Assembly: GCF_021049305.1 (NCBI RefSeq)
Contig: NZ_CP088081.1
Span: 1,922,001-1,986,000 of the forward strand
Direction: 5' to 3'
From: Ideonella dechloratans
Lineage (GTDB): Bacteria > Pseudomonadota > Gammaproteobacteria > Burkholderiales > Burkholderiaceae_C
Length of the DNA stretch: 64,000 bases
In this document: piece after piece, positions 10,729 to 20,396 of the stretch
Layout: each line of letters starts with the position of its first letter
Numbering within the stretch: the first letter of the stretch is position 1
Made by a program: the position numbers and the translations under genes
Notes under the pieces: generated by a model
What the model saw: only the letters and a program-made list of their open reading frames with translations
What the model was told of the DNA's origin: nothing
Databases searched by the model: none

Positions 10729-11958
10729 TCAGGGCGTCGAGCGCGCCGGGAGGTCGGAAGCAGAAGAATGGGGAGAAGCGGGGGCCGGCTGCGCCAGGCC
10801 GTGGCGGGCCATCAGGCGCGTGCGGCGGCGCGGGTCGAAGTTGATGCGGTCCGGGTCGCGCCCCACCGACTCGACCAGGCGGCGGTCCATCAGCGCGAAC
10901 CACAGCGGCGGAAGGTAGGCCACCGGGAACAGGCCGAAGTAGCCGCAGGGCAGCTGGGGTGCCTCGTCGAAATGCCGCAGCGACTGGTAGCGGCGCAGCG
11001 GATGGGCGTGGTGGTCGGAATGGCGCTGCAGGTGAAAGGTGGCCCAGTTGGAGAACAGGTGGTTGCTGTTCCAGGAGTGGCGAGGCTGGCAGGGTTCGTA
11101 GCGCCCCTGAGGGGTCTTCTGTCGCAGCAGCCCGTAGTGCTCCACATAGTTGGCAGAGGTGAGCTGGAAATTGGCCCACAGGGCAGTGGGCAGCAGGAAC
11201 AGCAGCACCTGCGGCCCCAGCCACAGCACCAGTGCGGCCCACAGCGCCAGGCCCACCAGCATGGGCTGCAGGATCTCGTTGTGCAGCGACCAGACCGCCT
11301 GCCCATCGGCCCGGGTGCGGGCACGTTCGAGGGCCCAGGCGCGACGCCATGCCCCTGGCATCTCGCGCCAGACGAAGCGCCAGATGCTCTCGCCCATGCG
11401 GGAGGAGGCCGGGTCCTCCGGCGTGGCCACGTCGCGGTGGTGGCCGCGGTTGTGCTCGATGGTGAAGTGCCCGTAGAAGGTCGGCGCCAGGATCAGCTTG
11501 GCCAGCCAGCGCTCCAGCGTCGTGCGCTTGTGGCCCAGTTCATGGCCGAGGTTGATGCAGAAGCCGCCCACGCCGCCGGTGGCCAGCACCAGGGCCACCC
11601 GGTCGGCGGTGCTCAGACCGGGCTGCTGGCTGAACCAGGCCGCGAAGATGAAGCCCAGCCAGAGCAGCGGCACCAGGGCATAGGTGACCCAGCGGTAGTA
11701 GGGGTCGGCCTCCAGGGCCGGCACCGCGGGCTCGGGCGGGTTGCTGCTGTCGGTGCCCAGCAGCAGGTCCAGCAGCGGCGCCACCAGATAGACGAAGACG
11801 GTCGGGACCCAGAGCACCCAGTGCGAGGGATGCGCCGTCCACATCAGCGGGCCGGCGCCGATGCTCAGCGGCACCAGCAGCGACAGCAGCCAGGCATGGC
11901 GCTTGGGGTCGCGGTAGATCGGTGGACGGTCTGACGATGGCGCGGTGCTGGTGGACAT
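10729..11958 (-). CDS. alkB: Alkane 1-monooxygenase (AlkB-type membrane di-iron enzyme)
   Basis: 409 aa from ATG at 11958 (MSTSTAPSSDRPP). AlkB hydroxylates terminal carbons of n-alkanes in the cytoplasmic membrane using rubredoxin electrons. All histidine boxes of the di-iron site are present: HELGHK, EHNRGHHRDVATPED, NYVEHYGL and LQRHSDHHAHP. Several membrane helices surround them (WLLSLLVPLSIGAG and VPLLWLGFIFAAWF among them). There is no fused rubredoxin domain, and no rubredoxin or rubredoxin reductase gene is in this window, so partners must be elsewhere. It is divergent from the AraC-type regulator. Confidence 0.95.
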   Translation of the reverse strand: MSTSTAPSSDRPPIYRDPKRHAWLLSLLVPLSIGAGPLMWTAHPSHWVLWVPTVFVYLVAPLLDLLLGTDSSNPPEPAVPALEADPYYRWVTYALVPLLWLGFIFAAWFSQQPGLSTADRVALVLATGGVGGFCINLGHELGHKRTTLERWLAKLILAPTFYGHFTIEHNRGHHRDVATPEDPASSRMGESIWRFVWREMPGAWRRAWALERARTRADGQAVWSLHNEILQPMLVGLALWAALVLWLGPQVLLFLLPTALWANFQLTSANYVEHYGLLRQKTPQGRYEPCQPRHSWNSNHLFSNWATFHLQRHSDHHAHPLRRYQSLRHFDEAPQLPCGYFGLFPVAYLPPLWFALMDRRLVESVGRDPDRINFDPRRRTRLMARHGLAQPAPASPHSSASDLPARSTP

Positions 11959-12148
11959 GGCGGTCTCCCGGGGCGGAGGCCTCGTGCCGGCACCGTTGGC
12001 GCCGACCCGCAGGCCTGTGGTGGCCGCAGTGTCGACAGGGCAGGTACGCGCAACCACCGATGGTGCTGACAGCGGATCGTCATAAAGTGACAAAACCGTC
12101 CGTTTGACCTGCCACCCAGGGAAGTCCCTGAGCTCGCCTGGCCCCTCC

Positions 12149-13228
12149 GTGTCGCCCTCCACACTTTCTTCCCCAGCGGTCGCGCCTGCGCTCGATTCGC
12201 TGATCCATCCGATCTATGCCCGGCTGCTGCGGATGCTGCTGCAGCAGGCCGCCGTGGATGGCGACGGCGTGCTGGCCCTGGCCGGCCTGGACTGGTCCAC
12301 GCTGGTCAGCGACGACCGTCCCCTGCCGCGCGAAACCATCATCCGGCTGATCGAGGCCGCGCTGGCCGCCTCGGGCCGGCCCTGGCTGGGCCTGGAACTG
12401 GGCCGGCAGGCCCCGGTCTCGGCCCATGGGCCCCTGGGCTATGCGGCCGTCACCGCGCGCGACCTGTCCGGTGCGCTCCAGATGCTGGCGCGCTACGGCG
12501 CCGTGCGCAATGCGTCGCTGGCCTGGGTCATGCGACCCGTGGCGGCCGGCCTGCACCTGCAGGCGGTGGAGCGGGTGGAGTGGGGGAGGGCGCGCGGGTT
12601 CTACCTGGACACCGTGGTGGCCGCGATGCTGTCGGTCATCGAATCCGCCCTGGGCCAGCGGCCGGCGGGCATCAGCGTGGACATGCCGCTGCCGACCCCG
12701 GCCTGGGCGGCGCAGTACCAGCGCTTTGCGCCGGTGCAGTTCCGTTTCGGTCAGCCCTTGCTGGCCATGACGGTCAGCGCCGAGGCGGCCCGGCTGCCCT
12801 GCCTGGGGGCCGACGCGCAGGCCCATGCCTCGGCCTGCCGCGATTGCGAGGCCGCCTTGGCCGTTCTGGCCGACCGCAGCCTGGTGCAGCAGGTATCGGC
12901 CCTGCTGGCGGCCGCGCCGGCGGGGGCCTACCCCGGCCTGCCGGCGGTGGCCCAGGCCTGCGGCCTGGGGCCTCGCACGCTGATGCGCCGGCTGGCTGCC
13001 GAGGGCAGTTCCTTTCAGCTGCTGCTGGACGCGGCCCGGCGCAACCGGGCGCTGTGGCTGCTGCAGCACACCCACCGCAGCGTGGAGGAGGTGGCCTCCG
13101 AACTCGGCTACCAGGACACCTCGAACTTCAGCCGCACCGTCCGGCGCTGGTTTGGCTGCACCCCGGGCGAGCTGCGCCGGCCATCGGCATCGGCCGCTCG
13201 GGAGCCCGCCCGGCCGGGCTATACTTGA
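12149..13228 (+). CDS. AraC-family regulator, divergent from alkB
   Basis: 359 aa from GTG at 12149; a TTG at 12104 would add 15 residues and neither start has a clear ribosome site. The first 200 residues resemble the Arabinose_bd (OruR/ArgR) type N-terminal domain, including ARDLSGALQMLARYGAVRN. The C-terminal 90 residues hold two helix-turn-helix units: VAQACGLGPRTLMRRLAAEG and VEEVASELGYQDTSNFSRTV with GCTPGELRR. AraC-type proteins such as Acinetobacter AlkR activate alkane hydroxylase genes, so control of alkB-GMC from the 190-base divergent region is the obvious hypothesis. Confidence 0.85.
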   Translation: MSPSTLSSPAVAPALDSLIHPIYARLLRMLLQQAAVDGDGVLALAGLDWSTLVSDDRPLPRETIIRLIEAALAASGRPWLGLELGRQAPVSAHGPLGYAAVTARDLSGALQMLARYGAVRNASLAWVMRPVAAGLHLQAVERVEWGRARGFYLDTVVAAMLSVIESALGQRPAGISVDMPLPTPAWAAQYQRFAPVQFRFGQPLLAMTVSAEAARLPCLGADAQAHASACRDCEAALAVLADRSLVQQVSALLAAAPAGAYPGLPAVAQACGLGPRTLMRRLAAEGSSFQLLLDAARRNRALWLLQHTHRSVEEVASELGYQDTSNFSRTVRRWFGCTPGELRRPSASAAREPARPGYT

Positions 13229-13274
13229 CCCCCTAATCACCCACAGCACAGAACCGGGAAAGGCAGCACGGGTT

Positions 13275-13316
13275 ATGACACCGCGAACTTGCTCGATCTT
13301 CTTCGAAGAGGTCTGA
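13275..13316 (+). CDS. Candidate leader peptide of the thrS operon
   Basis: A 13-codon ORF, MTPRTCSIFFEEV, lies in the 233-base gap before thrS, preceded by a purine-rich stretch (GGGAAAGG, 13256-13263). It contains two Thr codons (2 and 5) and a Phe pair. The stop is followed directly by GGCCGCG (13319-13325), which can pair with the left arm of the terminator at 13359. The layout is that of ribosome-mediated attenuation. The Thr content is modest, so this is a proposal, not a recognised family. Confidence 0.4.
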   Translation: MTPRTCSIFFEEV

Positions 13317-13358
13317 TCGGCCGCGGTGCACTTCTGCGTCTTTCGTTTGTGCTTTCGC

Positions 13359-13385
13359 AACGCGGCCCCGGTGGCCGCGTTTTGC
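13359..13385 (+). terminator. Terminator-like hairpin in the thrS leader (possible attenuator)
   Basis: AACGCGGCC (13359-13367) and GGCCGCGTT (13373-13381) form a 9-bp perfect stem with loop CCGGT, followed by TTGCTTTT. It lies about 80 bases before the thrS start, where an unconditional terminator would silence thrS if transcription starts upstream. The left arm can pair alternatively with 13319-13325. Confidence 0.6.
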
Positions 13386-13461
13386 TTTTCTGTGCCGGCC
13401 CTCGCGCACTCCCCCCTGAAATCCAGCCTGGCACCCGCAGGTGCCCCTTGAGGAATCTCCG

Positions 13462-15381
13462 ATGCTCACGATCACCTTGCCCGATGGTTCGAAACGCGAA
13501 TACCCGGCCCCGCTGACGGTGGCCGAGGTGGCGGCGTCCATCGGCACAGGCCTGGCCAAGGCCGCCCTGGGCGGCAAGATCGGCACGGGCGATGCCGCCA
13601 GGCTGGTGGACACCAGCTTCCGCATCGAGCAGGACACCGCGCTGGCCATCATCACGGACAAGCAGCCCGAGGGGCTGGAGATGATCCGCCACTCCACCGC
13701 CCACCTGCTGGCCTATGCGGTCAAGGAACTGTTCCCGGAGGCCCAGGTCACCATCGGCCCGGTCATCGAGAACGGCTTCTACTACGACTTCGCCTACAAG
13801 CGCCCGTTCACGCCCGAGGATCTGGCCGCCATCGAAAAGAAGATGGCCGAGCTGGCCAAGAAGGACGAGCCGGTGGTGCGCCGCGTGCTGCCGCGCGACG
13901 AGGCCGTGGCCTACTTCAAGAACCTGGGCGAGGCCTACAAGGCCGAGATCATCGGCAGCATCCCGAGCAACGAGGATGTCTCGCTCTACCGTGAGGGCGC
14001 CTTCGAAGACCTGTGCCGCGGCCCGCACGTGCCCAGCACCGGCAAGCTCAAGCACTTCAAGCTGATGAAGGTGGCCGGCGCCTACTGGCGCGGCGATCAC
14101 CGCAACGAGATGCTCCAGCGCATCTACGGCACGGCCTGGGCCAGCAAGGAAGACCTGCAGCAGTACCTGACCATGCTGGAGGAGGCCGAGAAGCGCGACC
14201 ACCGCAAGATCGGCCGCGAGCTGGACCTGTTCCACATCGATGAGCATTCGCCCGGCACCGTGTTCTGGCACCCCAAGGGCTGGACGGTGTGGCAGGAGGT
14301 GGAGCAGTACATGCGCCGCGTCTACCGCGAGAACGGCTACCAGGAGGTCAAGGGCCCGCAGATCCTGGACAAGGGCCTGTGGGAGAAGACCGGCCATTGG
14401 GACAAGTACCGCGAGAACATGTTCACGACGGAATCGGAGAAGCGCGACTACGCGCTCAAGCCGATGAACTGCCCGGGCCACATCCTGATCTTCAAGCAGG
14501 GCATCAAGAGCTACCGCGACCTGCCGCTGCGCTACGGTGAATTCGGCGCCTGCCACCGCAACGAGCCCACCGGCGGCCTGCACGGCATCATGCGGGTGCG
14601 CGCCTTCACGCAGGACGATGGTCACATCTTCTGCACGGAAGATCAGATCGAATCGGAGGTGGTGGCCTTCACCCAACTTCTGCAGAAGGTCTACAAGGAT
14701 TTCGGCTTCACGGACATCATCTACAAGCTCTCGACCCGGCCGGAGAAGCGCATCGGCACCGAGGAAAGCTGGGACCGCGCCGAGGCCGCGCTGGCCAACG
14801 GCCTGAAGGCCTCGGGCTGCGAGTTCGAGTACCTGCCGGGCGAGGGCGCCTTCTACGGTCCGAAGATCGAGTACACGCTCAAGGACGCGCTGGGCCGGCC
14901 CTGGCAGTGCGGCACGATCCAGATCGACCCGAACCTGCCCGAGCGCCTGGACGCCGACTTCGTGGGCGAGGACGGCAGCCGCCACCGCCCGCTGATGCTG
15001 CACCGTGCGATCGTCGGCAGCCTGGAGCGCTTCATCGGCATCCTGATCGAACAGCACGCCGGCGCGCTGCCCGTCTGGCTGGCGCCGACCCAGGTCGTGG
15101 TGTCCTCCATCACCGACGCCCAGGCGGATTACGTCACGGACGTGGTGAAAGCGCTGCAAAAACAAGGGCTTAGGGTCCAGGCGGATTTGCGCAACGAGAA
15201 AATCACGTATAAAATCCGCGAGCATTCTTTGCAAAAAGTTCCGTACATCCTTGTCGTGGGCGACAAGGAGAAGGCAAGCGGGGCTGTTGCGGTGCGCGCC
15301 CGAGGCAACCAGGACCTGGGTGTGATGTCCCTCGCAGAGTTCCAAGAGAAGCTCGCGAACGACATTGCCACCAAGGTCTGA
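13462..15381 (+). CDS. thrS: Threonine--tRNA ligase
   Basis: 639 aa, full length. The domains run from TGS (residues 1-62, [20 protein letters not shown]), through the second additional editing domain ([20 protein letters not shown]), to the class II catalytic core ([10 protein letters not shown] with the zinc Cys, then [20 protein letters not shown]) and the C-terminal anticodon-binding domain ([20 protein letters not shown] in outline). The start ATG has GAGGA 7 bases upstream. It opens the thrS-infC-rpmI-rplT-pheST-ihfA series, also seen in E. coli. The leader ahead of it looks like an attenuator. Confidence 0.97.
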   Translation: MLTITLPDGSKREYPAPLTVAEVAASIGTGLAKAALGGKIGTGDAARLVDTSFRIEQDTALAIITDKQPEGLEMIRHSTAHLLAYAVKELFPEAQVTIGPVIENGFYYDFAYKRPFTPEDLAAIEKKMAELAKKDEPVVRRVLPRDEAVAYFKNLGEAYKAEIIGSIPSNEDVSLYREGAFEDLCRGPHVPSTGKLKHFKLMKVAGAYWRGDHRNEMLQRIYGTAWASKEDLQQYLTMLEEAEKRDHRKIGRELDLFHIDEHSPGTVFWHPKGWTVWQEVEQYMRRVYRENGYQEVKGPQILDKGLWEKTGHWDKYRENMFTTESEKRDYALKPMNCPGHILIFKQGIKSYRDLPLRYGEFGACHRNEPTGGLHGIMRVRAFTQDDGHIFCTEDQIESEVVAFTQLLQKVYKDFGFTDIIYKLSTRPEKRIGTEESWDRAEAALANGLKASGCEFEYLPGEGAFYGPKIEYTLKDALGRPWQCGTIQIDPNLPERLDADFVGEDGSRHRPLMLHRAIVGSLERFIGILIEQHAGALPVWLAPTQVVVSSITDAQADYVTDVVKALQKQGLRVQADLRNEKITYKIREHSLQKVPYILVVGDKEKASGAVAVRARGNQDLGVMSLAEFQEKLANDIATKV

Positions 15382-15462
15382 GGCGACCTCGGTTTTTTGC
15401 GTTCCAATCTTTTTCAACGGGGTTTTCCTCTTGCCGGAAGACCTGCATGAGGGGTTTTCACC

Positions 15463-16011
15463 ATCGCTACCTTTGCCGACCGTCGGATGCCGAACGTCGA
15501 GCGCAAGCATCGACTCAACCGCGAGATCACTGCACCCCAGGTGCGTCTGAATGGCGTGGAGAACGAGCCGCTGGGCATCGTGAGCATTCAGGAAGCCTTG
15601 CGTTTGTCAGCCGAGCACGACGTCGATCTGGTCGAGATCGCAGCCCAGGCCGATCCGCCGGTGTGCCGGCTGATGGACTACGGCAAGTTCAAGTACCAGG
15701 AGCAGAAGCGCGCTGCCGAGGCCAAGTCCAAGCAGAAGGTCATCGAGGTCAAGGAAGTCAAGTTCCGTCCGGGTACGGACGAAGGCGACTACAACATCAA
15801 GATGCGCAATCTGCGCCGCTTCATTGCCGAAGACGGTGACAAGGGCAAGGTCACGCTGCGGTTCCGTGGTCGTGAAATCACCCACCAGGACATCGGCATG
15901 CGTCTCCTGGAGCGCATTCGCGACGAACTGGCCGATGTGGCGGTGGTCGAGCACATGCCCAAGCTCGAAGGCCGCCAGATGATCATGGTCCTGGCCCCGA
16001 AGAAGAAGTAA
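15463..16011 (+). CDS. infC: Translation initiation factor IF-3, AUC start
   Basis: 182 aa if started at ATC 15463 (reading [19 protein letters not shown]). IF-3 binds the 30S subunit and checks the start codon. The N-domain ([32 protein letters not shown]) and C-domain ([32 protein letters not shown]) are complete. GAGGGG at 15449-15454 sits 8 bases before ATC, whereas the first in-frame ATG (15487) has no ribosome site. Rare AUU/AUC/AUA starts are a family trait that lets IF-3 repress its own mRNA. The gene follows thrS after 81 bases. Confidence 0.93.
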   Translation: MATFADRRMPNVERKHRLNREITAPQVRLNGVENEPLGIVSIQEALRLSAEHDVDLVEIAAQADPPVCRLMDYGKFKYQEQKRAAEAKSKQKVIEVKEVKFRPGTDEGDYNIKMRNLRRFIAEDGDKGKVTLRFRGREITHQDIGMRLLERIRDELADVAVVEHMPKLEGRQMIMVLAPKKK

Positions 16012-16028
16012 GCGTTTTCAAGGTTTCA

Positions 16029-16052
16029 CCGCCCGGTCTGGTCACCGGGTGG
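16029..16052 (+). promoter_or_regulatory. Hairpin in the infC-rpmI spacer, possible ribosomal-protein control site
   Basis: CCGCCCGGT (16029-16037) pairs with ACCGGGTGG (16044-16052), with one G-U pair and a 6-base loop. It is not followed by a T-run, so it is not a terminator. In E. coli the rpmI leader contains L20-binding structures; this hairpin sits in the equivalent 120-base spacer, but homology of structure was not tested. Confidence 0.3.
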
Positions 16053-16131
16053 CGAAGAGAAGCCACTGCAGGCCATCAAGTGCGGTGTGACCACGCCGCC
16101 GCCCAGCAGAGGTGTCATAAAAGGAGCAGTC

Positions 16132-16335
16132 ATGCCCAAGATGAAGACCAAGAGCAGCGCGAAGAAGCGCTTCCGCGTGCGTCCGGGTGGTACCGTCAAG
16201 CGCGGTCAAGCCTTCAAGCGTCACATCCTGACCAAGAAGACCACCAAGAACAAGCGTCAGCTGCGCGGTTCGGCCAACGTCCATGAGACGAACATGGGCC
16301 ACATCGCTCAGATGCTGCCGTTCGCCGGCCTGTAA
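16132..16335 (+). CDS. rpmI: 50S ribosomal protein L35
   Basis: 67 aa, exact family length. It starts [20 protein letters not shown] and contains [17 protein letters not shown], the diagnostic basic stretch of bL35. AAGGAG lies 6 bases before the ATG. It sits between infC and rplT, as in most proteobacteria, with 120 bases of structured spacer before it. It is a component of the large ribosomal subunit. Confidence 0.98.
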   Translation: MPKMKTKSSAKKRFRVRPGGTVKRGQAFKRHILTKKTTKNKRQLRGSANVHETNMGHIAQMLPFAGL

Positions 16336-16361
16336 TCCACCAAGACTAGAAGGAGAAACAC

Positions 16362-16718
16362 ATGCCTCGCGTCAAACGTGGTGTTACCGCCCGCGCTCGT
16401 CACAAGAAGGTTCTGGCCCTGGCCAAGGGTTTCCGCGGCCGCCGCAAGAATGTCTTCCGCATCGCCAAGCAGGCGGTGATGAAGGCGGGTCAGTACGCCT
16501 ACCGTGACCGTCGCGCCAAGAAGCGCGTGTTCCGTCAACTGTGGATCGCCCGTATCAACGCTGGCGCCCGCAGCCTGGGACTGACCTACAGCAAGTTCAT
16601 GGCTGGCCTGAAGAAGGCCTCGATCGACATCGACCGCAAGGTTCTGTCGGACATGGCCATTCACGACCCGGCCGCTTTTGCCGCCATCGTCGACAAGGTG
16701 AAGGCCCAGCTTGCTTGA
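16362..16718 (+). CDS. rplT: 50S ribosomal protein L20
   Basis: 118 aa, normal length. It starts [19 protein letters not shown] and has the conserved [20 protein letters not shown] and [20 protein letters not shown] segments. bL20 is needed for early 50S assembly and in E. coli represses the rpmI-rplT message. AGAAGGAG lies 9 bases upstream of the ATG. The gene is followed by the three-hairpin leader before pheS. Confidence 0.98.
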   Translation: MPRVKRGVTARARHKKVLALAKGFRGRRKNVFRIAKQAVMKAGQYAYRDRRAKKRVFRQLWIARINAGARSLGLTYSKFMAGLKKASIDIDRKVLSDMAIHDPAAFAAIVDKVKAQLA

Positions 16719-16736
16719 TAACCCTGCAGGGTGACC

Positions 16737-16781
16737 AAGGCCTGCCTGGCAGGCTTTGAGAACCCTCTCAGGCTCTCAAAG
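16737..16781 (+). promoter_or_regulatory. Alternative hairpins upstream of pheS (attenuator-like switch)
   Basis: Hairpin A pairs AAGGCCTGC (16737-16745) with GCAGGCTTT (16749-16757, one G-U). Hairpin B pairs CTTTGAGA (16754-16761) with TCTCAAAG (16774-16781). B overlaps the right arm of A and the left arm of the terminator at 16778, so A plus terminator and B are mutually exclusive. This matches the 1:2/3:4 versus 2:3 scheme of known attenuators. I see no Phe-rich leader ORF, so the sensor is unknown. Confidence 0.5.
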
Positions 16782-16809
16782 GCCGTCACCCCAGGTGTCG
16801 GCCTTTTTT
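16778..16809 (+). terminator. Intrinsic terminator/attenuator between rplT and pheS
   Basis: AAAGGCCG (16778-16785) pairs with CGGCCTTT (16799-16806), extended inward by CACC/GGTG around loop CCA after a T-T mismatch, and runs into an uninterrupted T-run (16804-16809). It lies 18 bases before the pheS start. In E. coli pheST is controlled by attenuation at the same place (pheM leader). Confidence 0.8.
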
Positions 16810-16827
16810 CATTGATTTGCACCGAAC

Positions 16828-17883
16828 ATGAACGATCTCGACCAACTGGTGAGCGCTGCGCAGGCGGATTTCGCCGCCGCCGCCACACCAGCCGAGCTGG
16901 AAAACGCCAAGGCCCGCTACCTGGGCAAGGCCGGTCAGGTGACCGAACTCCTCAAGGGCATGGGTGCCCTGTCCCATGAGGAAAAGAAGACCCGCGGGGC
17001 CGAGATCAACCAGACCAAGCAGCGCATCGAGTCGCTGCTGACCGAACGCCGCCAGGCCCTGGCCGAGGCCGAACTGCAGGCGCAGCTGAAGGCCGAGTCG
17101 CTGGACGTCTCGCTGCCCGGCCGCCAGCACGGCATGGGCGGGCTGCACCCGGTGTCCCGCACGATGGAGCGCATCGAGGCCATCTTCGGCTCGATGGGTT
17201 TCGAGGTGGCCGATGGCCCCGAGATCGAGGAAGACTGGTTCAACTTCACTGCGCTGAACACGCCGGCCGACCACCCCGCGCGCTCGATGCACGACACCTT
17301 CTATGTCGACACCCAGGCGCCGGACGGCAGCGGCCACCTGCTGCGCACCCACACCAGCCCGATGCAGGTGCGGCACGCCGTGCAGCATGTGAAGCGCCAC
17401 GCCGCCGCGCTGGCTGCGGGCCAGGCCATGCCCGAGATCCGCGTCATCGCGCCGGGCCGCACCTACCGTGTGGACAGCGATGCCACCCACTCCCCGATGT
17501 TCCACCAGTGCGAAGGCCTGTGGATCGGCGAGAACGTGTCCTTCAAGGACCTGAAGGCGGTGTTCGCCGACTTCTTCCGCAACTTCTTCGAGACCGACGA
17601 CCTGGAGATCCGTTTCCGCCCGTCGTTCTTCCCCTTCACCGAGCCTTCGGCCGAGGTGGACATCGCCTTCGCCAGCGGGCCACTCAAGGGCCGCTGGCTG
17701 GAGGTGGCCGGTTCCGGCCAGGTGCATCCGAACGTGGTGCGCAACTTCGGCCTGGACCCCGAGCGCTACATCGGCTTCGCCTTCGGCATGGGGCCCGACC
17801 GGCTGACCATGCTGCGTTACGGCGTGAACGACCTGCGCCTGTTCTTTGACGGTGACCTGCGCTTCCTGAGCCAGTTCAGGTGA
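16828..17883 (+). CDS. pheS: Phenylalanine--tRNA ligase alpha subunit
   Basis: 351 aa, normal for the bacterial alpha chain. The N-terminal coiled coil (about 1-90) binds tRNA. The class II catalytic core follows, with [20 protein letters not shown], the motif-2 region [20 protein letters not shown], and the C-terminal motif 3 [20 protein letters not shown]. The alpha2beta2 enzyme charges tRNA-Phe. pheT follows after 66 bases. Expression is likely set partly by the attenuator-like leader at 16737-16809. Confidence 0.98.
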   Translation: MNDLDQLVSAAQADFAAAATPAELENAKARYLGKAGQVTELLKGMGALSHEEKKTRGAEINQTKQRIESLLTERRQALAEAELQAQLKAESLDVSLPGRQHGMGGLHPVSRTMERIEAIFGSMGFEVADGPEIEEDWFNFTALNTPADHPARSMHDTFYVDTQAPDGSGHLLRTHTSPMQVRHAVQHVKRHAAALAAGQAMPEIRVIAPGRTYRVDSDATHSPMFHQCEGLWIGENVSFKDLKAVFADFFRNFFETDDLEIRFRPSFFPFTEPSAEVDIAFASGPLKGRWLEVAGSGQVHPNVVRNFGLDPERYIGFAFGMGPDRLTMLRYGVNDLRLFFDGDLRFLSQFR

Positions 17884-17949
17884 GCCGGGCAGGGCACTCA
17901 AGCTGCCCGCCGCTCCCGCCCGTTTTCCAGAACATCATCGGATCCCAAC

Positions 17950-20373
17950 ATGCAATTCCCTGAATCCTGGTTGCGCGAGTTCTGCAACCCACCGATCTCC
18001 ACCCAGCAACTGGCCGATCTGCTGACCATGGCCGGTCTCGAGGTGGAAGAGATGAGCCCGGTGGCGCCGCCGTTCACGAACATCGTGGTGGGCGAGATCG
18101 TCGAAGCCGAGCAGCATCCCAATGCCGACCGCCTGCGCGTGTGCCGCGTGGACGCCGGTCCGCACAGCAAGGACGGCCCGCTGCAGATCGTCTGCGGTGC
18201 GCCCAATGCCCGCGTGGGCATCCGTGTGCCCCTGGCCCTGGTGGGCGCCGAGCTGCCCCCGGGCGAAGACGGCAAGCCCTTCCAGATCAAGGTGGGCAAG
18301 CTGCGTGGCGTGGAGAGCTTCGGCATGCTGTGCTCGGCCCGCGAGCTGCAGCTCAGCGAGGACCACGGCGGCCTGCTGGAGCTGCCGGCCGACGCGCCGC
18401 TGGGCCAGGACATCCGCCAGTACCTGAACCTGGACGACACGCTCTTCACCCTCAAGCTCACGCCCAACCTGGCGCACTGCCTGAGCGTGTACGGCGTGGC
18501 GCGCGAGGTCTCCGCGCTGACCGGCACCCCGCTGAACGCCCCGCGCATCGACGCCGTGGCCCCCGCGCTGGACGACACCCTGGCGGTGGATGTGCAGGCC
18601 AGTGACCTGTGCGGCCGCTTCTCGGGCCGCATCGTGCGCGGCGTGAACACGAAGGCTCAGACGCCGGCCTGGATGGTCGAGCGCCTGGCGCGCTGCGGCC
18701 AGCGCGCGGTCAGCCCGCTGGTGGACATCTCCAACTACGTGATGTTCGAGCTGGGCCGTCCCTCGCACATCTTCGACCTGGACAAGATCCACGGCGGCCT
18801 GCAGGTGCGCTGGGGCCGCGAGGGCGAGACGCTCAAGCTGCTCAACGGCAACACCATCACGGTGGATGGCCAGGTCGGCGTGATCGCCGACGACCAGGCC
18901 GTCGAATCGCTGGCGGGCATCATGGGCGGTGACGCCACCGCCGTGTCCGACGACACCCGCAACATCTACATCGAGGCCGCCTTCTGGTGGCCCTCGGCCA
19001 TTGCCGGCCGTTCGCGCCGCTTCAACTTCTCGACCGACGCCGGCCACCGCTTCGAGCGCGGTGTGGACCCGCAGCAGACGGTCGAGCACATCGAGCGCAT
19101 CACCGCCCTGGTGCAGCAGATCTGCGGCGGCCAAGCTGGCCCGATCACCGACGTGCAGCCGGCCATGCCCGCACGGCAGCCGGTGCGTCTGCGCGTGGCC
19201 CGCGCGGCCAAGGTCATCGGCATGCCCGTCACCCAGGCGGAGTGCGCGGGCGTGATGCAGCGCCTGGGCCTGCAGTACACCGAAGGCGAGGGCGAACTGA
19301 CCGTCACGCCGCCGTCCTGGCGCTTCGACCTGACGATCGAGGAAGACCTGATCGAGGAGGTGGTGCGCGTGCTGGGCTTCCACCGCCTGCCCGCCACCCC
19401 GCCGCTGGCCCCCGTGACCGTGAAGGTGCGCCCCGAGGCGCGCCGCAGCGGCCACGCCGTGCGCCATGCCCTGGCCGCGCTGGGCTACCAGGAAACGATC
19501 AACTTCAGCTTCGTCGAGGAACGCTGGGAGCGCGAGCTGTCCGGCAACGAAGACCCGATCAAGGTGCTCAACCCCATCGCCGCCCCGCTGGCCGTGATGC
19601 GCTCGAGCCTGATGGGCAGCCTCGTCAACGTGCTCAAGTACAACCTGGCCCGCCGTGCCTCGCGCGTGCGGGTGTTCGAGGTGGGCCGCGTGTTCTGGCG
19701 TGATGCCAGCGTGGCCTCCACCGACACCAGCGTCGCCGGGGTCTGCCAGCCCATGCATGTGGGCGGCCTGGCCTATGGTCAGGCGCTGCCGCTGCAGTGG
19801 GGCGAGACCGAGCGCAACGTCGACTTCTTCGACGTCAAGGGCGATGTCGAGTCGCTGCTGGCCCCGTACAAGGCCAGCTACCAGGCCGCCGAGCATCCGG
19901 CCATGCACCCGGGCCGCTGCGCCGCGGTGCTGCTGGACGGCGTGGTGGTCGGCCATGTGGGCGAACTGCATCCCAAGTGGCGCCAGGCCTATGACCTGCC
20001 GCAGGCGCCGGTGCTGTTCGAACTGAACCTGTCCGCGGTGCAGGCCCGCCCCGTGCCGGTCGCCCAGCCGGTGCCGCGCCAGCAAAGCAGCCTGCGCGAC
20101 CTGGCCCTGGTGGTCTCCGACAAGGTCAGCCACGAAGCCCTGATCGACACCCTGCGTGCCGATCCGCAAGGCCTGGTGCGAACGGCGGTGCTGTTCGACA
20201 TCTACAAGCCGGCCCAGCCGACGGCGGACATCCCGGCGGGCGAGCGCAGCCTGGCCGTGCGCCTGGAACTGCTGGACAACGAAGCCACGCTGAACGACGA
20301 GCGCATCGATGCGGTCATCGCCGCTGCGGTGGCCCGGGTGCAATCGGCCCACGGCGCACGCCTGCGTGCTTGA
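17950..20373 (+). CDS. pheT: Phenylalanine--tRNA ligase beta subunit
   Basis: 807 aa, full length. The N-terminal tRNA-binding EMAP-like domain (about 40-150, [20 protein letters not shown]) is followed by the B3/B4 editing region, B5 domains, the inactive catalytic-like core ([16 protein letters not shown]) and the C-terminal ferredoxin-fold anticodon-binding domain (about 710-807, [20 protein letters not shown]). It forms alpha2beta2 with PheS. ihfA starts 23 bases after its stop. Confidence 0.98.
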   Translation: MQFPESWLREFCNPPISTQQLADLLTMAGLEVEEMSPVAPPFTNIVVGEIVEAEQHPNADRLRVCRVDAGPHSKDGPLQIVCGAPNARVGIRVPLALVGAELPPGEDGKPFQIKVGKLRGVESFGMLCSARELQLSEDHGGLLELPADAPLGQDIRQYLNLDDTLFTLKLTPNLAHCLSVYGVAREVSALTGTPLNAPRIDAVAPALDDTLAVDVQASDLCGRFSGRIVRGVNTKAQTPAWMVERLARCGQRAVSPLVDISNYVMFELGRPSHIFDLDKIHGGLQVRWGREGETLKLLNGNTITVDGQVGVIADDQAVESLAGIMGGDATAVSDDTRNIYIEAAFWWPSAIAGRSRRFNFSTDAGHRFERGVDPQQTVEHIERITALVQQICGGQAGPITDVQPAMPARQPVRLRVARAAKVIGMPVTQAECAGVMQRLGLQYTEGEGELTVTPPSWRFDLTIEEDLIEEVVRVLGFHRLPATPPLAPVTVKVRPEARRSGHAVRHALAALGYQETINFSFVEERWERELSGNEDPIKVLNPIAAPLAVMRSSLMGSLVNVLKYNLARRASRVRVFEVGRVFWRDASVASTDTSVAGVCQPMHVGGLAYGQALPLQWGETERNVDFFDVKGDVESLLAPYKASYQAAEHPAMHPGRCAAVLLDGVVVGHVGELHPKWRQAYDLPQAPVLFELNLSAVQARPVPVAQPVPRQQSSLRDLALVVSDKVSHEALIDTLRADPQGLVRTAVLFDIYKPAQPTADIPAGERSLAVRLELLDNEATLNDERIDAVIAAAVARVQSAHGARLRA

Positions 20374-20396
20374 ACGGAAGTAGAAAAGGGAAGTCG

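Noticed and set aside
13225..13253. TTGACC as -35 box of a thrS promoter
   Set aside because: No acceptable -10 hexamer at 16-18 bases. TATACT at 13220 is a better -10 but lacks a clear -35, so I do not list a promoter.
16731..16827. GTG-initiated ORF as a pheM-like leader peptide
   Set aside because: It has one early Phe codon, no stop before pheS and no ribosome site.
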